The position numbers and the translations under genes were made by a program. This document shows positions 53,901 to 61,586 of a stretch of DNA of 64,000 bases, in pieces. The stretch lies in assembly GCA_017303715.1 (NCBI GenBank), contig JAFLBZ010000010.1:1-64000 (forward strand), given 5' to 3'. The notes below the pieces were generated by a model. The model did no database searches. It saw only the letters and a list, made by a program, of their open reading frames with translations, and was not told the origin of the DNA. The DNA is from Rhodothermia bacterium. Lineage in GTDB: Bacteria > Bacteroidota > Rhodothermia > Rhodothermales > UBA2364. Each line of letters begins with the position of its first letter. Within the stretch, counting starts at the first letter, position 1.

Positions 53901-54860
53901 ATGAAGTCCTCTTTATGCTATCGTTTGGCCAATATGACTCTGAAGAAGTTTTTGGTCTTATTCCTTGTTTTTGGGCTTTCAAGTTTACCCGCCTTTGGAC
54001 AACCGCTTAAAAAAGACGTGCTTTTAGAAAAGCAGTTATTGGAATTGGTCAAACCTTTCAAGGGAACGGTTGGAATTTATGTACAGCACCTCAAGCGCGG
54101 TCGCTTTGCTGCGGTCAATCCAGATACCTTGTTTCCTACCGCCAGCATGATCAAAGTACCCATTATGGCGGGACTTTTCGACAAAATCCAAAAAGGGGAA
54201 ATAAAGTATCATGACACATGGACTTACAAAGACTCACTACTTTATGCAGGAGAAGACATTTTGGGATCGTTCAAGGATGGCGAAAAGATATCGGTGAGCA
54301 AAGTAGCCATGTTGATGATCACCACCAGTGACAATACCGCCTCACTCTGGTGTCAACTCATGGCCGGAACCGGAACAGCGATAAATGCCTTCATGGAAAC
54401 CAATGGTTTTGCACAAACCCGTGTTAATTCCCGTACCCCCGGACGCGAGGCCATACGAAGCAAATTCGGATGGGGCGTAACCACACCACGCGAAATGACG
54501 GAGTTAATGATCCGAATCCGTCAAGGAAAGCTCATTAGTCCGGCTGCCAGTGAAGAAATGTATCGCAACCTAACCCGTATCTATTGGAATGACGAAGCGC
54601 TTTCCCAAATCCCCCCTTACGTTCAAGTAGCCTCAAAACAAGGTGCGGTAGATCGCTCGCGCTCCGAGACCGTTCTGGTCAATGCCCCCTCTGGCGATTA
54701 TGCCTTCACCGTCATCACCAAGAACCAAACTGATACCTTATGGACGTATGACAATGAGGGTTATGTGCTGCTTCGCCGTGTTTCTGCCTTGTTGTGGAAG
54801 CACTTTGAACCCAAAAGTCCATGGAAACCTACAGACGGCATGAAGATTTTTTGGGACTGA
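53901..54860 (+). CDS. Exported serine hydrolase, class A beta-lactamase-like
   Basis: With the ATG of MKSSLC as start (a second ATG eleven codons later would serve equally), the 319-residue product has a signal peptide with hydrophobic core 17-29 and likely cleavage after FGQ. The penicillin-binding fold motifs are SMIK at 82-85 (nucleophile Ser82), SDN at 143-145 and KQG at 246-248 in place of KTG. The Glu of the class A omega loop is not clearly placed (REA near 182-184). It may be a true beta-lactamase or a related hydrolase without that activity. A good promoter lies upstream. Confidence 0.85.
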   Translation: MKSSLCYRLANMTLKKFLVLFLVFGLSSLPAFGQPLKKDVLLEKQLLELVKPFKGTVGIYVQHLKRGRFAAVNPDTLFPTASMIKVPIMAGLFDKIQKGEIKYHDTWTYKDSLLYAGEDILGSFKDGEKISVSKVAMLMITTSDNTASLWCQLMAGTGTAINAFMETNGFAQTRVNSRTPGREAIRSKFGWGVTTPREMTELMIRIRQGKLISPAASEEMYRNLTRIYWNDEALSQIPPYVQVASKQGAVDRSRSETVLVNAPSGDYAFTVITKNQTDTLWTYDNEGYVLLRRVSALLWKHFEPKSPWKPTDGMKIFWD

Positions 54861-54950
54861 TCTATTGTTAGGACACAGACATATGGGGAATACCTTTTTT
54901 TAAATAAAAACACTTAAAATCATTGGCCAATCAGTGTGCAAATATTCACA

Positions 54951-54979
54951 TTGCATAGTCACCAACTTTCCAATACGAT
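54951..54979 (+). promoter_or_regulatory. Possible promoter of the T6SS leader transcript
   Basis: TTGCAT (54951-54956) and TACGAT (54974-54979) are 17 bases apart. A transcript from here would start near 54986 and run about 220 bases to the terminator at 55185-55207. The -10 match is moderate. Confidence 0.4.
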
Positions 54980-55184
54980 CTTCGCATGACAGCGGTTGGT
55001 TCTTAGAAAAAAGATACCGCCCCGTTTAGGCTAAGTTGCCAGCTATTTCGATGCAGTACATAGATATAAAGGACAGTGGACGAGTTTCAACTTCATTTTC
55101 GGAAACACATTTCGATCAAGACTTGCATTTTTCGTGAAGTTGTCGTAAAATAAAGCGTTACATCTTGTTGCTCTTCCGCTGTTT

Positions 55185-55207
55185 AGGCTTGTACGAGCCT
55201 TTCTTTT
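55185..55207 (+). terminator. Intrinsic terminator or attenuator immediately before tagF
   Basis: AGGCTT (55185-55190) pairs with GAGCCT (55195-55200) around a GTAC loop, with one wobble pair, followed by TTCTTTT. It lies 18 bases before the tagF ATG, leaving no room for a separate promoter. Transcription of the T6SS genes from upstream must therefore read through it. Confidence 0.7.
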
Positions 55208-55225
55208 GCAAACCCTTCACTGCAT

Positions 55226-56176
55226 ATGTTGCCATTCTGTTTTGGAAAAATGCCCGCCTTTGGGGATTTTGTTCGGGTTCAGGCTACTGGGTCAGATGTG
55301 AACCAATTTGACCAGTGGCTTCAAGAGGGTATTTTTTCTGGGAAACAACACCGAGCGCCAGAGTGGGATTTACTTTGGCGTAAGGCCGCTGACCACCACT
55401 TTTTTTACCCCGATGCCACCAGTCATCGTTTCATCACCGGACGCATACAAACCAATCGTGACAAGGCCGGTCGGCTTTTTCCCATAAGTTTTGGCATTAG
55501 GGGGGAATTACAAGGTCTCAACCACAACCTTTTGCCCGCTTTGGTTTTGGCTTTCCATCCTGCATATCGCAAGGTTGCAGAACTGATGGAGCAGCCCTTC
55601 ACCGATCTGGGATTTCCACTGGTGGAGCAAATGGTACGCACAATACCTATACCCGACCATGTTTTCTTTTCGCAAGCACAAAACCACCTAAAATTGTTCT
55701 TAGATACCACCACACAGGCTTCTTTTTGGTTTGGAATTTATGGGGATTTTAAGGACTATAGGAGAATGGATTTATGGCATCAACTATTTAATTTTATTCA
55801 CTTTGCACGAATGGAGAAAAACAAAAAGCTGCCCGGAATTGTGTTACCACTTAGTGCCTCGGAAACCGTAGTAGCGACAGAAGTGGCTTTTTGGCTTTCC
55901 ACGATTTTGCGCTTATGGGGCGCACCTGTTTTCCCAACATTTTTCTGGTCAATACCAAAGATAAAAGGCGCTCGTCGGTTGCTCGTATTTTTTGACAAGC
56001 CAAGTCCAGAAGCCTTTCTTGCACTCTTAGACAATGAGTTGGGACTCCCAGTGGTATATCCAATGGGCTATGGAACGATCGTTGGACAGGCTATTCCATA
56101 TCACACCCGTGAAGCCTTGGAAAACCCCGCCTTAAGTTTGGCACAATTAATCCTAAAAATCCCTGAGCGCATTTAA
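55226..56176 (+). CDS. tagF: Type VI secretion-associated protein TagF
   Basis: TagF proteins modulate T6SS assembly, in Pseudomonas as part of the threonine-phosphorylation-independent control. The 316 residues start with the family signature FGKMPAFGDFVR (6-17), followed by the RDKAGRLFPISFG block (about 76-88). The C-terminal half is a less conserved helical region. It is cytoplasmic. It is the first gene of the T6SS run, with tssA 58 bases later. The family is clear from the N-terminal half. Confidence 0.88.
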   Translation: MLPFCFGKMPAFGDFVRVQATGSDVNQFDQWLQEGIFSGKQHRAPEWDLLWRKAADHHFFYPDATSHRFITGRIQTNRDKAGRLFPISFGIRGELQGLNHNLLPALVLAFHPAYRKVAELMEQPFTDLGFPLVEQMVRTIPIPDHVFFSQAQNHLKLFLDTTTQASFWFGIYGDFKDYRRMDLWHQLFNFIHFARMEKNKKLPGIVLPLSASETVVATEVAFWLSTILRLWGAPVFPTFFWSIPKIKGARRLLVFFDKPSPEAFLALLDNELGLPVVYPMGYGTIVGQAIPYHTREALENPALSLAQLILKIPERI

Positions 56177-56234
56177 GGAAAAAAATCGTATTATCTGGAA
56201 AGTCCTTCACACCGCAAATACCACTTACTGACGT

Positions 56235-58007
56235 ATGGAAAACCTTACGCCCCTCTTAGAAGATGTACTGGCTCCCATCCCCGGCGATAATCCCGCCGGT
56301 AGCCGCATAGACCCAAACGAAGATATTGATTTTGTGTCCATCAAAAGCGAAGTGGACAAGATGAGTCTTGTTTCCGGCGCGGTGGATCAAGAAAAGCTCA
56401 TGGAGCAGGCCAAAGCCATTGCGGGAACGCAGCAAAATGTAGCCCTTAAAGGTGCGGCCACCACCTCCGGAACCAATTATGCGTTAATGGTCTCTGCAAG
56501 CCGTAATATCCTGAAAAACAAATCCAAGAATCTTCTGGTCATTGCCTATATGAACGTTGGCTTGGCGCATGAACAGGGCGCAATAGGGCTGGCGGAAGGG
56601 TTTGGCGCACTACGGATTTTTGCCGAAAACTTTTGGGATAACGGTTATCCGGAAAAGAAAAAACCCCGATTACGAGGCGCAGCACTCAACTTCATGATGC
56701 CCAAATTGCTCACATGGGTAGAACGGTACAAACCTCAAACCGGCGACGATGTGGCCTTAGAAGCCATCAAAACGCACCTTTCATTCCTTGCTGGTTTTTG
56801 GATGAAGGAGTTGAACGAACATGCCCCGCCCACAACAGAGTTTAAAGTGGGAATAGACAAATTAGCAAAACAAGTCTCTACACCTCCCCCGCCGCCGCCG
56901 CAACCGGAAGTCGTCGCACCGATACCAGAACAGGTGGACGCACCAATGGAAACAACCTACGAAACCACCGTCAGTACGTCTGCCATAAGTTTACCCGCCG
57001 CATTTAGTTCGATAGATGAGGCGATAATGGCCGTTCCGCAGCTCAGTTCAGCCATCCGTGGGGCAGATCGTCGGCATCCCGCTTCCTATCGGATGATGCG
57101 TGTAGCGATGTGGGCTGGCCTCACAGCAGAACCCGCTAACGAAATGTTGCCCGGGCCGGAGCCACACCGTTACAATTATTACCTTGGTGATCTGGCAAAC
57201 CAAGACATCGCGACCGTTATCGAGGAGGTAGAGGGGTTGATGCAAGAATTTCCGTACCCCTTGGTCTTAGATCTGCAACGGGTTTTGGTTCAGGCGCTCG
57301 AAAAAGCCGGAAGCGAATATTTACCTGCCAAAGAAGCGGTCTTAACCGAAATGGCCCTCATGCTGCAAAAAGTACCCGGTTTGCCTTCGCTTCGCTTTAA
57401 CGATGGTACACCTTTTGCAACTCCCATCACACAAACATGGATTGAGGATGTGGTTGTTCCTTTCACAGGATCTGGGGGAGGCGGGGGTGGTAACCTGATG
57501 ATTACGGCCAGCGAAGAAGAGCAAGCTTTGGTTGCCGCCTTTAAAGAGGCTCAAAAAACGATCGAAGAAGTTGGCCCCGCAACAGCAGTCGCCAAACTCC
57601 AAGCAGGGATGGAGTCCGATATTTCTGGACGCGCACGCTTCCGCCGCCGTCTCATGGTCGCCATTCTTTGTAGCAAAGTAGGTTATAACCGCATCGCATT
57701 GCCCATTCTTGAGTCCTTAGACTTGGAATCCGAGGCCATTGGTTTGGCACGCTGGGAACCCGCATTGGCGTTGGATGTCTGGCTGAACCAATATCGTTGC
57801 TACAAAGCACTTGCCTCGGAAGCTACGGAAGATCGCGTGTTTTATTGGCAAGAAAAAATGGACACAATTTTGGATAAAATGAGCCGTACAGATGTACGTT
57901 TTGCCATGACCGCTATAGGTGATCGTCCAAAAACTATCCATAGAGCCACTTTTAGTGAGGAATCACATGTAAATCTTGACGAATCATTTTCTCAAAATGA
58001 GTCTTGA
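56235..58007 (+). CDS. tssA: T6SS component TssA
   Basis: TssA primes and caps the growing contractile tail sheath. The ImpA-type N-terminal domain (about 8-165) has the signature IPGDNPAGSRID. Linkers are unusually repetitive: a run of six prolines (217-222) and a run of six glycines (414-419) separate the N-terminal, middle (about 250-405) and C-terminal (about 425-590) helical domains. At 590 residues it is one of the longer TssA forms. It sits between tagF and tssB. Confidence 0.88.
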   Translation: MENLTPLLEDVLAPIPGDNPAGSRIDPNEDIDFVSIKSEVDKMSLVSGAVDQEKLMEQAKAIAGTQQNVALKGAATTSGTNYALMVSASRNILKNKSKNLLVIAYMNVGLAHEQGAIGLAEGFGALRIFAENFWDNGYPEKKKPRLRGAALNFMMPKLLTWVERYKPQTGDDVALEAIKTHLSFLAGFWMKELNEHAPPTTEFKVGIDKLAKQVSTPPPPPPQPEVVAPIPEQVDAPMETTYETTVSTSAISLPAAFSSIDEAIMAVPQLSSAIRGADRRHPASYRMMRVAMWAGLTAEPANEMLPGPEPHRYNYYLGDLANQDIATVIEEVEGLMQEFPYPLVLDLQRVLVQALEKAGSEYLPAKEAVLTEMALMLQKVPGLPSLRFNDGTPFATPITQTWIEDVVVPFTGSGGGGGGNLMITASEEEQALVAAFKEAQKTIEEVGPATAVAKLQAGMESDISGRARFRRRLMVAILCSKVGYNRIALPILESLDLESEAIGLARWEPALALDVWLNQYRCYKALASEATEDRVFYWQEKMDTILDKMSRTDVRFAMTAIGDRPKTIHRATFSEESHVNLDESFSQNES

Positions 58008-58210
58008 TTTTATACAAAAAAATTGGTATCTATAAAGGCCCTGTGAAGCACTTGCTTGGTGCAAAAGGCCGCATGATGCCTCCGCTATTCGCAATAACAT
58101 TCTACTTAACCTTAATAAAGACCCCTCACAAACCTTTGGCCTGTCGGTATTCTGAAATCAAACGCATTTTCCTGACCCAAGGCAAAGGCTAAACACTTGG
58201 AGCAAAACGC

Positions 58211-58714
58211 ATGAGCAGTTTCCAACATGAAAAACCCCCTGCCCGTATTAATCTCTTTCTCGACGTCAAGAAAGGCGATGCCATGGTTCGCGAAGAACTC
58301 CCCTTCCGGATGTTGGTTATGGGTGATTTTGGCGGTGCAAAAGATGAAGACATTGCAGATAGGGACATCATCAACGTAAACAAAGACAACTTCGAGGACA
58401 TTCTAAAATCCAGAGAGATGAAGTTGGACATGGTGGTACAAAACCACTTAAAAGACGAGTCTGATGCCGAAATGAAGGTACAGATTAAAGTGGACAGCAT
58501 GAAGGATTTTACGCCTGAAAACGTGGCCAAACAAATCCCAGAATTAGACCGAATGCTTGCAACCCGTAACCTGCTACAAGACCTTCGGAATCGGGTTATC
58601 ACGCTTGGCGATTTTCGTCGGCAGCTCGAAAGCATCATTAAAGACAAAGAAGCCCTTGCGCGTCTTGCAGAAGAGCTTCATAAAATTGTCCCTGATGATA
58701 CCGATAAGGCTTAA
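58211..58714 (+). CDS. tssB: T6SS contractile sheath small subunit TssB
   Basis: TssB (VipA/ImpB) forms the sheath with TssC. The 167 residues show the family features: a basic N-terminus, RINLFLDVKKGDA near 14-26, and the PFRMLVMGDFGG stretch near 34-45. The C-terminal LRNRVITLGDFRRQLESIIKD helix region is also present. GGAG lies upstream of the ATG. tssC follows 71 bases later. The 203-base gap to tssA contains nothing recognisable. Confidence 0.95.
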   Translation: MSSFQHEKPPARINLFLDVKKGDAMVREELPFRMLVMGDFGGAKDEDIADRDIINVNKDNFEDILKSREMKLDMVVQNHLKDESDAEMKVQIKVDSMKDFTPENVAKQIPELDRMLATRNLLQDLRNRVITLGDFRRQLESIIKDKEALARLAEELHKIVPDDTDKA

Positions 58715-58785
58715 TTCACCTGTGTTCTGGCATTGTTGACACAAGTCCAGTTTCGTTTTTCATTAACCCTCGAAATATCAATTAC

Positions 58786-60318
58786 ATGTCTGCTACTCAA
58801 CAGGCTTCTGGCGCTTCGGGCGCACAGGTTCAAGAATTAGACGGTAAAGAAAGCCTCTTAGACAGCCTCTTTGCCCAAGTCAATATGGAAAAACCCTCCG
58901 AAACCGTAAATCTGAAGGTTTTTAAAGAAGGGGAACAACTTGCCAACCAGTCTAAAAACGAAATGATGGCTGCGGCCCTCAGTGTTTTTGTGGATACTGT
59001 TGCGGCATTGGACACCCCCTTAGACCGCTTAGACAAGCATTTCATAGATGCAATGGTGGCGAGCATAGACCAAAAAATCAGCCAGCAATTGGACGCGGTG
59101 ATGCACCACCCCACCTTCCAGCAAATGGAATCGTCGTGGCGGGGCTTAAAATTTATGGTGGATCGTGTGGACTTCCGCAAAAATGTGAAAGTCGAAATTT
59201 TAGACGTGGAAAAAGATGAACTGGCCGAGTCTTTTGAAGATTCGCCCGAACTTATCCAATCTCCGTTATACAAGCACATTTACACCGATGCCTACGACCA
59301 ACCCGGGGCTACACCCTATGCTACGATTGTCTCCAACTACGAATTTGACAACTCGGCGAAGGATGTCAACCTTCTGACCAACATGTCTAAGGTTGCGGCA
59401 TCGGCACACTGCCCCTTCTTAGGCTCGATTGGGCCGAAGTTTTTTGGAAAATCCAGCATGGAGGATTGGAAAAAGATTCCGGACTTGGGTGCATATATGG
59501 AGACTTCCGACTACATCAAGTGGAATGCCTTCCGTGCCACCGACGATTCCCGTTATGTGGGTCTCACCATGCCACGCTTCATGGCACGTTTGCCCTATGG
59601 CGACGACAATCCCGTAAAAGCCTTTAATTACCAAGAAAATGTTAAAGGAAGCGACCACGACAAGTACCTCTGGGCCAATGCCACATTTGCAATGGCAACC
59701 AATATGGCCAAAGCCTTTATGTCGGACGGATGGTCTGTGCAAATTCGTGGCCCAGAAGCTGGAGGAAAAGTAGAGGACTTGCCCGTTCACCTCTATGATG
59801 TGGGCAAAGGCAAGCAACTTAAAACCCCAACCGAGGTTCCGATTAGTGAAACCTTGGAATTCCAATGTGCCAATTTGGGTTTCATCCCCTTGAGCCACTA
59901 TCAAAACCGCGACTTCGCCTGTTTCTTCTCGGCAAACTCGGCACAGAAGCCCAAAATCTATGACGACGAATTTGCCACCGCAAATAGCCGGATCAACTCA
60001 CGATTGCCATACATCTTCCTTGCCTCGCGTATTTCCCATTATTTAAAAGTGATGCAGCGGGAAAACATCGGCTCTACCAAAAGCCGTGTGGTTATCGAAG
60101 AGGAACTCAACCGTTGGCTCAAGGGTCTTGTTACAGAAATGTCGAACCCTTCGCCCGCCGTTATCGCCCGTTACCCCTTAAAAGGCGCACAAGTAACCGT
60201 ATCAGAGGTGGGAGACAATCCGGGGTTCTACCGTGTGGAAACCATGATTATGCCTCACTTCCAAATCGAAGGAATGGACATCAACCTTTCACTCGTCGGA
60301 AAAATGCCGGCAAAGTAA
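58786..60318 (+). CDS. tssC: T6SS contractile sheath large subunit TssC
   Basis: TssC (VipB/ImpC), together with TssB, builds the sheath that drives the needle. 510 residues, the normal length. Family segments include the SWRGLKFMVDR block near 117-127, GPKFFG near 221-226 and the conserved RNIGST/SRVVIEEELNRWL C-terminal part. It is followed by a hairpin and then hcp. Assignment is firm. Confidence 0.96.
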   Translation: MSATQQASGASGAQVQELDGKESLLDSLFAQVNMEKPSETVNLKVFKEGEQLANQSKNEMMAAALSVFVDTVAALDTPLDRLDKHFIDAMVASIDQKISQQLDAVMHHPTFQQMESSWRGLKFMVDRVDFRKNVKVEILDVEKDELAESFEDSPELIQSPLYKHIYTDAYDQPGATPYATIVSNYEFDNSAKDVNLLTNMSKVAASAHCPFLGSIGPKFFGKSSMEDWKKIPDLGAYMETSDYIKWNAFRATDDSRYVGLTMPRFMARLPYGDDNPVKAFNYQENVKGSDHDKYLWANATFAMATNMAKAFMSDGWSVQIRGPEAGGKVEDLPVHLYDVGKGKQLKTPTEVPISETLEFQCANLGFIPLSHYQNRDFACFFSANSAQKPKIYDDEFATANSRINSRLPYIFLASRISHYLKVMQRENIGSTKSRVVIEEELNRWLKGLVTEMSNPSPAVIARYPLKGAQVTVSEVGDNPGFYRVETMIMPHFQIEGMDINLSLVGKMPAK

Positions 60319-60330
60319 GCCGTTGTCCTC

Positions 60331-60352
60331 GGGGAGGAGCTTTTTCCTCCCC
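60331..60352 (+). other. GC-rich hairpin between tssC and hcp
   Basis: GGGGAGGA (60331-60338) and TCCTCCCC (60345-60352) form a perfect 8-bp stem around GCTTTT, 12 bases after the tssC stop. No T tract follows, so it is more likely an mRNA-stability or processing structure than a terminator. It would protect the 3' end of an upstream fragment or the 5' part of an hcp message. Confidence 0.6.
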
Positions 60353-60472
60353 AAATAATTTCGATCTTCATGATCCCTTTTCCAAATCCGATGCGTTATT
60401 ATTAGTGTAAGTAAACACTTCAAATTACAACAACTTAAATCAAAACCTATCACTACAAAACGGAGAAAAAAA

Positions 60473-60979
60473 ATGGCACTCAATGCTTATCTGAAACTGA
60501 AAGGCCAAAAACAAGGCGAAATCAAAGGCAGTGTAACCCAAAAAGGCCGCGAAGGCAAAATCATGGTCATTGCTGTAAACCACGAGATTGTTAGCCCGCG
60601 TGATGCAGCCAGTGGCTTACCAACCGGTAAACGGCAACACAAACCCTTGGTCATCACCAAAGAGCTAGACAAGTCTTCACCGCTTCTTTATAATGTTCTC
60701 GTTAACAACGAAAACATCACCGAATTTGAACTCCAGTTCTGGACCCCACAAATTGGTGGCGCTGTTGGTGGTGGTGGAACCGAAAAACAACACTATACCG
60801 TTAAGCTGACCAACGCAAACATCGCTTCCATAAACTTTCGGATGCTGAACAACAAAAATCCGGAACTCATGCGCTACGCCGAGTACGAGGAAATTGCGTT
60901 CACCTACCAAAAAATTGAATGGACTTGGAATGATGGTGGTATCACTGCCGACGATGATTGGGAAAGCCCAGTTGTCTAA
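60473..60979 (+). CDS. hcp: T6SS tube protein Hcp (TssD)
   Basis: Hcp hexamers stack into the needle tube that is propelled by the sheath and also carry effectors. The 168 residues contain the family core: N-terminal AYLKLKGQKQGEIKG, a central HKPLVITKELDKSSP segment and YEEIAFTYQKIEWTW near the C-terminus, with a short Gly-rich insertion (GGGG) near 100-103. GGAG 7 bases before the ATG is one of the best ribosome-binding sites in the cluster. The gene is bounded by a hairpin upstream and a terminator downstream, consistent with high, separate expression. Confidence 0.95.
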   Translation: MALNAYLKLKGQKQGEIKGSVTQKGREGKIMVIAVNHEIVSPRDAASGLPTGKRQHKPLVITKELDKSSPLLYNVLVNNENITEFELQFWTPQIGGAVGGGGTEKQHYTVKLTNANIASINFRMLNNKNPELMRYAEYEEIAFTYQKIEWTWNDGGITADDDWESPVV

Positions 60980-61002
60980 GCCTTTCCAAAGGTTCGATTG
61001 TA

Positions 61003-61041
61003 CCGAAACTCCGTTGGGAAACCTTCGGGGTTTCGGCTTTT
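61003..61041 (+). terminator. Terminator after hcp
   Basis: CCGAAACTCCG (61003-61013) pairs with CGGGGTTTCGG (61026-61036) over 11 bp with one G-T pair and a 12-base loop, followed by CTTTT. It lies 23 bases after the hcp stop, inside the T6SS cluster. Only partial termination is expected, since tssE follows 76 bases later. Confidence 0.75.
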
Positions 61042-61116
61042 GAAGGAAGCCTCCGGTCTAACCCGCTTTCACCAAAACCGGAAGCGTTCTATTTCGCCAT
61101 ACAACCAGCCTTTTAG

Positions 61117-61536
61117 ATGCAAGCAAGCCTTTTAGACGTCCTTTTGGGACACTTTGACGTACAAAATCCTGTTTCGGCAGTACCCGAACGCGATCATCGG
61201 ATTTATAGCGTGATGGCGAATCTTCGTCGGTTGTTTAACACCAGACAAGGCGCGATAGAGCATTTGCCGGACTACGGCCTCCCAGACCTGCATACGCTGT
61301 ACCGTGACATGCCTTGGGGGGCGGAGCAATTAAAAAAACTCTTGGAAGAAGTGGTACGGAAGTATGAACCAAGGCTTTCGCAGGTCAATATCAGTTACCA
61401 GCATACGGATGTAAACCAAATGCGGCTTATTTTTGTCCTACGGGCGAAATTAGACAAAAAGCAAATTGTTCGTTTCCAGACCACCATTACGGCCACCGAA
61501 CTGATAGACGTATCGCCCTTGCGCCGCGAAGTTTAA
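61117..61536 (+). CDS. tssE: T6SS baseplate protein TssE (gp25-like)
   Basis: TssE is the gp25-like baseplate wedge protein that starts sheath polymerisation. The 139 residues carry the family blocks SVMANLRRLFNTRQGAIEHLPDYGLPD (about 28-54) and the EPR motif (EPRLSQV, about 88-94). It is followed 50 bases later by tssF, as in many T6SS clusters. Read alone it could be a phage baseplate gene, but the neighbours settle the matter. Confidence 0.94.
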   Translation: MQASLLDVLLGHFDVQNPVSAVPERDHRIYSVMANLRRLFNTRQGAIEHLPDYGLPDLHTLYRDMPWGAEQLKKLLEEVVRKYEPRLSQVNISYQHTDVNQMRLIFVLRAKLDKKQIVRFQTTITATELIDVSPLRREV

Positions 61537-61586
61537 CCTAATGAAAAGACAACCCTTTGCCCAGCGGTTGTCAAACAATCATAAAC

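Larger units (their letters stand above)
54861..55225. other. Intergenic leader region of the T6SS cluster
   Basis: 365 bases between the hydrolase gene and tagF. It contains a promoter-like pair (54951-54979), a short 28-codon ATG frame without Shine-Dalgarno (55051-55137), a direct repeat GTTTAGGCT (55024-55032 and 55181-55189) and an intrinsic terminator just before tagF. No gene of normal size is present. Confidence 0.6.

Noticed and set aside
58004-58192. 62-codon frame between tssA and tssB
   Set aside because: It overlaps the tssA stop, has no Shine-Dalgarno sequence or recognisable domain and seems to be chance.
61557-61586. TTG start for tssF ten codons upstream
   Set aside because: Family members begin at SRKYY, which corresponds to the GTG start chosen.
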